DNA of 64,000 nt from Agrobacterium rubi TR3 = NBRC 13261 (GTDB lineage: Bacteria; Pseudomonadota; Alphaproteobacteria; Rhizobiales; Rhizobiaceae). A program made the position numbers and the translations under genes. How positions within the stretch are numbered: position 1 is the stretch's first letter; each line of letters opens with the position of its first letter. The notes beneath the pieces are model-generated. The model was given only the letters and a program-made list of their open reading frames with translations, was not told the DNA's origin and made no database searches. Below, piece after piece: positions 60,446-64,000 of the stretch. The stretch lies in the NCBI RefSeq assembly GCF_000739935.1, contig NZ_BBJU01000024.1, positions 154,420 through 218,419 on the forward strand, given 5' to 3'.

Positions 60446-62041
60446 ATGATCAAACTGTCGCGCCGGACGTTCAACGCCGCCCTCGGAATCGGCGCATTGG
60501 GTACCGCCATACCCGGTATTTCGTTCGCTCAAACTACGCCGGTGCGTGGCGGTACCGCCCGCATCGTCGCCGCCAGCGAACCCGCCATGCTCATCGAATT
60601 GTTCCAGAACACCGGCAACGCCGGCGTCGGTTCCCGTGTCATCGAAGGGTTGTTGAAGGTCAGTTTCGACCGGACCTTCAAACCACATCTTGCGGAGAGC
60701 TGGGATATCAGCGCGGATGGAAAGACCTACACTTTTCACCTGCGCCCGGGCATCAAGTGGCATGACGGTCAACCGTTCACCTCCGCGGACGTTGCATTCT
60801 CGCTGCTGACGTTGAAGGAAACCCATCCGCGCCGGCGTGTGACGTTTGCATCGCTCGAAAAGATCGACACGCCCGATCCACTGACGGTCGTCGCCCAGTT
60901 CAAGACACCGGTTCCATTCCTGTTGCCGGCCCTTTCCGGCATCGCTTCGCCCATCATCCCGAAACACCTCTACGAAGAGACGGATATTCGGGCGAACCCC
61001 TATAACGCAAAACCGATAGGCACGGGCCCCTACGTGTTCAAGGAGTGGGAACGCGGCAGCCATATCCTGCTCGAACGCAATCCCGATTACTGGATCAAGG
61101 ATCTGCCCCTGCTCGATGCTGTGGTGACACGGTTTATCGTTGATGTCAGCGCCCGCGGGGCGGCTTTCGAGGCGGGAGACGTCGATGTAGGCTATCACAC
61201 ACCCGTGCCGCTCGACGAGATCAAGCGCCTTGGCGACGATCCGCGCTTCGGCGTCGAGACTCGCGGTTACGAGCTTGAAGGCAGTCTGAACCAGTTGTTT
61301 TTCCGTCTGGATCATCCGATTCTCAGCGATCTGCGTGTTCGCCAGGCTTTCGCTCACGCCATCAATATCGACGACTACATCCGTCTCGTCTGGAAGGGAT
61401 ATGCTGTGCCGTCCCCGACCGCGATTGCACCGTCGATGGCAGAATATCACGATCCAAGTATCGGCTTCTATGCCTTCGACAAGGCCAAGGCGGAAGCGCT
61501 TCTTGATGAGGCCGGCCACAAGCGTGGTGGTGATGGGAAACGGTTCGCGCTGCGCCTTACCTACAATCCTGTCTACGGGCCAACCCGTGTCGGCGCAGAA
61601 TTCCTCCGATCCGCCTTCGGCGACATCGGCGTCGACGTGGCGATCCAGAGCTACGACTACGCGACCTACATCAAGAGCGTCTATACCGACGCGGCCTTCG
61701 ATATCGACCTCCAGCATCTTGCCAACGGTTATGATCCGACGGACGGCATCCAGCGCGGCTACTGGTCGAAGAACATCAAGAAGGGCGTGCCGTGGTCCAA
61801 TCACTCCGGCTACAGCAATGCCGAGGTCGATGAGATCTTCGAGAAAGGATCGATCGAAATCGATCCGGCGAAGCGCAAAGAATACTTCGTCAGGTTCCAA
61901 CACATCCTTCACCGCGATCTGCCGGCGGTAAACCTCGTTCAGTTCCAGAACCTGACGCTCTATCGCAAGACGCTGCACAACCACACCGAGGATTCGTCCG
62001 GGCATTCGGTCGACTTCGCCGCTGCGTGGCTGGGAAGCTGA
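60446..62041 (+). CDS. Periplasmic substrate-binding protein (DppA/OppA family)
   Basis: A 531-residue solute-binding protein. The N-terminus has a Tat-type signal (LSRRTFNAALGIGALGTA, SRRXF motif) with a likely cut after SFA at about residue 30. Family segments include YTFHLRPGIKWHDGQPFTSADV, a SBP_bac_5 signature, and PYNAKPIGTGPYVFKEWERG. A Tat signal fits export of a folded protein. ATG 60446 follows CAGGAGAATTTC, 57 nt after the ATPase gene. It captures the substrate for the importer. Confidence 0.92.
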   Translation: MIKLSRRTFNAALGIGALGTAIPGISFAQTTPVRGGTARIVAASEPAMLIELFQNTGNAGVGSRVIEGLLKVSFDRTFKPHLAESWDISADGKTYTFHLRPGIKWHDGQPFTSADVAFSLLTLKETHPRRRVTFASLEKIDTPDPLTVVAQFKTPVPFLLPALSGIASPIIPKHLYEETDIRANPYNAKPIGTGPYVFKEWERGSHILLERNPDYWIKDLPLLDAVVTRFIVDVSARGAAFEAGDVDVGYHTPVPLDEIKRLGDDPRFGVETRGYELEGSLNQLFFRLDHPILSDLRVRQAFAHAINIDDYIRLVWKGYAVPSPTAIAPSMAEYHDPSIGFYAFDKAKAEALLDEAGHKRGGDGKRFALRLTYNPVYGPTRVGAEFLRSAFGDIGVDVAIQSYDYATYIKSVYTDAAFDIDLQHLANGYDPTDGIQRGYWSKNIKKGVPWSNHSGYSNAEVDEIFEKGSIEIDPAKRKEYFVRFQHILHRDLPAVNLVQFQNLTLYRKTLHNHTEDSSGHSVDFAAAWLGS

Positions 62042-62129
62042 GCTTTATCCGGCAGGCGGGCTCCACAGGCGCCGCCTGCCACGTAGCGCGACAACACCGT
62101 CATTATTTCCAAATTGTAAGTGAACGCCC

Positions 62130-63344
62130 TTGACCCATCATCCTCATACCTGGCCGACAATCGACACACCCGCATTCCGCACACTCGTGGCAATTTTCCG
62201 GCCGGTGTTCGCCGAAATCGCCGAAGGCTCGCGCCAAAGAGATGCGACACGCACACTCCCGCGCGATGAAGTCGCAAGGCTGAAAGCGCTCAAATTCGGT
62301 GCGCTGCTTCTCCCCAAAGATAAAGGCGGTTTGGGAGCGACACCGCTGGAACTCCTTGCATTGCTCGTCGAGCTTGCAGAGGCAGACTCGAATGTCGCGC
62401 AGATCTTCCGCGCCCATTTCGGATTGCTCGGACAGCTTCTCGACGAACCATCCAACGCCTGGACGAGGCGTTGCATCGACATCATCGGATCCGGGGAGAT
62501 CATCTCCGCTGCAGCGACGGAGGTTGGAAATGCCACGCTTGGCAAATTTTCGACTTCCATCATAAAAACCAATGAGGGCCATCGTCTCAACGGCCAGAAA
62601 TTCTATACGACCGGCGCTCTGTTCTCGGAATGGATGACTGTCAGCGGCTTGAACAATGCTGACGAGCTGATCATAGCGCTTATAAAAACGACGGCGCCAG
62701 GAACGTCCATTGTCGATGACTGGAACGGTTTCGGACAGAGACTGACCGCCAGTGGGACCGCCGTATTCGATCAGGTCCTTCTGCACGATGACGATATTGC
62801 GCCATCGGCATCGCGGTGGCCGTTCCTGACGGCCTTCGCTCAATTGGCCCATCTGGCAACGCTTGTCGGAATCGGGCGGGGGGCGTCCACTGCCGTTGCG
62901 GACTATGTGCGGTCACGCAAACGGACATATTCCCACGCGGCTGCCAGCACCGCGAGCGACGATCCGCAGGTGCTCCAGCTCGTCGGTAAGGTGTTTGCCA
63001 ATGCGCACGGGGCAAACTCGATCGTACTTTCAGCCGCCGACGCCTATCACCGCGCTGTTGCTAAAGGCTGCAGGGAAAGAACGGAGATCGGCAAACTCGA
63101 GGTGCAGATTTACCAGGCACAGGTCGTCGTCCACCAACTCATCCTCGATGCGACGACCGTCCTCTTCGACGGACTGGGAGCGTCTGCGCTCAGCAACGAG
63201 TTGGGGCTGGATCGCTATTGGCGAAACGCCCGCGCCATCTCCTCCCACAATCCGGTCATCTACAAGGAGCGTCAGATCGGTGATTTCGCGGTTAACCGCA
63301 GCCTGCCGCCGGATCTTTGGACCACCGGCATTGGAAAGGCCTAG
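62130..63344 (+). CDS. Acyl-CoA dehydrogenase-like flavoprotein (SfnB/DszC-like)
   Basis: A 404-residue member of the acyl-CoA dehydrogenase superfamily, group of SfnB and DszC, which act as sulfur-compound flavin oxidoreductases or monooxygenases rather than on CoA esters. Features: LPKDKGGLGATPLELLALL, VAQIFRAHFGLLGQLLD, SAAATEVGNATLGKFS and HRLNGQKFYTTGALFSEW. The start appears to be TTG at 62130; no in-frame ATG is available upstream and the ribosome site is weak. It follows the binding-protein gene after 88 nt. Confidence 0.85.
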   Translation: MTHHPHTWPTIDTPAFRTLVAIFRPVFAEIAEGSRQRDATRTLPRDEVARLKALKFGALLLPKDKGGLGATPLELLALLVELAEADSNVAQIFRAHFGLLGQLLDEPSNAWTRRCIDIIGSGEIISAAATEVGNATLGKFSTSIIKTNEGHRLNGQKFYTTGALFSEWMTVSGLNNADELIIALIKTTAPGTSIVDDWNGFGQRLTASGTAVFDQVLLHDDDIAPSASRWPFLTAFAQLAHLATLVGIGRGASTAVADYVRSRKRTYSHAAASTASDDPQVLQLVGKVFANAHGANSIVLSAADAYHRAVAKGCRERTEIGKLEVQIYQAQVVVHQLILDATTVLFDGLGASALSNELGLDRYWRNARAISSHNPVIYKERQIGDFAVNRSLPPDLWTTGIGKA

Positions 63345-63423
63345 CGGATGTTTCGCGTCGAGGCTGGTCAACCTCACCTCAGCCGGCGCTGAACCAGATC
63401 GCGTGACTTAATTAGGAGATCTT

Positions 63424-64000
63424 ATGGGAAATAAGCTGTTCGTTCTCGACCTGGGTGAAATTCGTGTCGACGAAAACTTCATCATCGCCAACTCCACTTT
63501 TGTCACGCCGCAGAAGCCGACGGTGAGTAGTCGTCTGATCGACATTCCGGTCTCCGCCTACCTCATCCAATGCACCGATGCCACGGTCCTCTACGACACA
63601 GGATGTCACCCGGAATGCATGGGAACGAATGGCCGGTGGCCCGCGCAATCGCAACTGAACGCGCCCTATATCGGGGCGTCGGAATGCAATCTGCCGGAAC
63701 GGCTGAGGCAGCTCGGCCTTTCACCGGACGATATTTCGACGGTGGTCCTGTCGCATCTTCACAATGATCACGCCGGTTGCGTCGAGTATTTCGGAAAGTC
63801 GAGGCTGATTGCACATGAAGATGAATTCGCAACCGCAGTCCGGTATTTCGCGACGGGGGATCATTCGTCGCCTTACATCGTCAAGGATATCGAGGCGTGG
63901 TTTGCGGCCCCACGAAACTGGGATCTTGTCAGTCGCGATGAGAGAGAAAGAGAACTCGCGCCTGGAGTGACCCTGCTCAACTTCGGAAGCGGCCATGCTG
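63424..64000 (+). CDS. Metallo-beta-lactamase fold hydrolase, lactonase type (cut by window end)
   Basis: At least 192 residues of an MBL-fold hydrolase of the N-acyl-homoserine lactonase (AttM/AiiA) group. The metal motif HLHNDHAG (HXHXDH) is at about residues 112-119; YDTGCHPECMG and the final FGSGHA also fit. Lactonases of this group open homoserine or gamma-butyrolactone rings. In this operon it might hydrolyse a lactone or thioester formed during substrate breakdown rather than quench quorum signals. ATG 63424 follows TTAGGAGATCTT. The C-terminus lies beyond the window. Confidence 0.87.
   Translation, partial: MGNKLFVLDLGEIRVDENFIIANSTFVTPQKPTVSSRLIDIPVSAYLIQCTDATVLYDTGCHPECMGTNGRWPAQSQLNAPYIGASECNLPERLRQLGLSPDDISTVVLSHLHNDHAGCVEYFGKSRLIAHEDEFATAVRYFATGDHSSPYIVKDIEAWFAAPRNWDLVSRDERERELAPGVTLLNFGSGHA

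Overview
The window is high-GC alphaproteobacterial DNA, most likely part of a large conjugative plasmid of a Rhizobiaceae member (Agrobacterium, Rhizobium, Ensifer or Shinella type). The pointers are a Ti-type traC-traD-traG block at the left edge, a set of proteins typical of rhizobial plasmids (two DUF736 copies, ArdC, an orphan ParB, a very large methylase-helicase, DUF3085, DUF1419, a DUF3991/Toprim protein), an imuA-imuB-dnaE2 cassette with an alphaproteobacterial SOS box, and the pTi-type ietA/ietS pair. No rRNA, tRNA, CRISPR array, repABC origin or intact insertion sequence was seen. The species is not determinable from the sequence alone.

Region 1 (1-5.3 kb) holds conjugation genes, a hairpin-rich spacer and small plasmid genes (WGR protein, HU-like protein, two short unknowns). 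Region 2 (5.2-10.7 kb) is an island bounded by two nearly identical direct repeats of about 770 bp, each carrying a DUF736 gene with its leader and terminator. Between them sit a frameshifted Nudix gene, an unknown protein with an ADP-ribosyltransferase-like start, a HEPN-type protein and a putative antitoxin/zeta-toxin pair. This is the best candidate for an undescribed defence or addiction module.

Region 3 (11-29.2 kb) is the plasmid backbone, mostly on the minus strand: a PP-loop (PAPS reductase-like) protein coupled to ArdC, several conserved unknowns, ParB, a 1,696-residue methylase-helicase related to phage DarB, DUF3085 and DUF1419. It is interrupted by a quinone-oxidoreductase/HxlR pair and by a mobile mystery protein A/B (HTH/Fic) module with a perfect operator palindrome. 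At least five minus-strand genes in regions 1-3 share a leader motif about 90-105 nt before the start codon, and a 300-bp imperfect inverted repeat lies at about 14 kb.

Region 4 (29.7-39.5 kb) carries a PIN-like protein, the SOS mutasome imuA-imuB-dnaE2, a LigD-type ATP-dependent ligase and an SRAP (YedK/HMCES-like) protein: a plasmid-borne DNA damage and mutagenesis set. A VOC protein and a tiny IS66 remnant follow.

Region 5 (39.8-64 kb) contains two sulfur-scavenging clusters separated by ietAS and a lone AbiEi-like gene. The first (minus strand) couples a flavin monooxygenase, a sulfonate-type ABC importer, an embedded LysR regulator, a four-domain rhodanese protein and a cupin. The second (plus strand, divergent from its own LysR gene) couples two flavin monooxygenases, an FAD monooxygenase-like protein, a dipeptide-type ABC importer, an SfnB-like acyl-CoA dehydrogenase homologue and a lactonase-type metallo-beta-lactamase cut by the window end. 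Together they suggest uptake and oxidative desulfurisation of organosulfur compounds.
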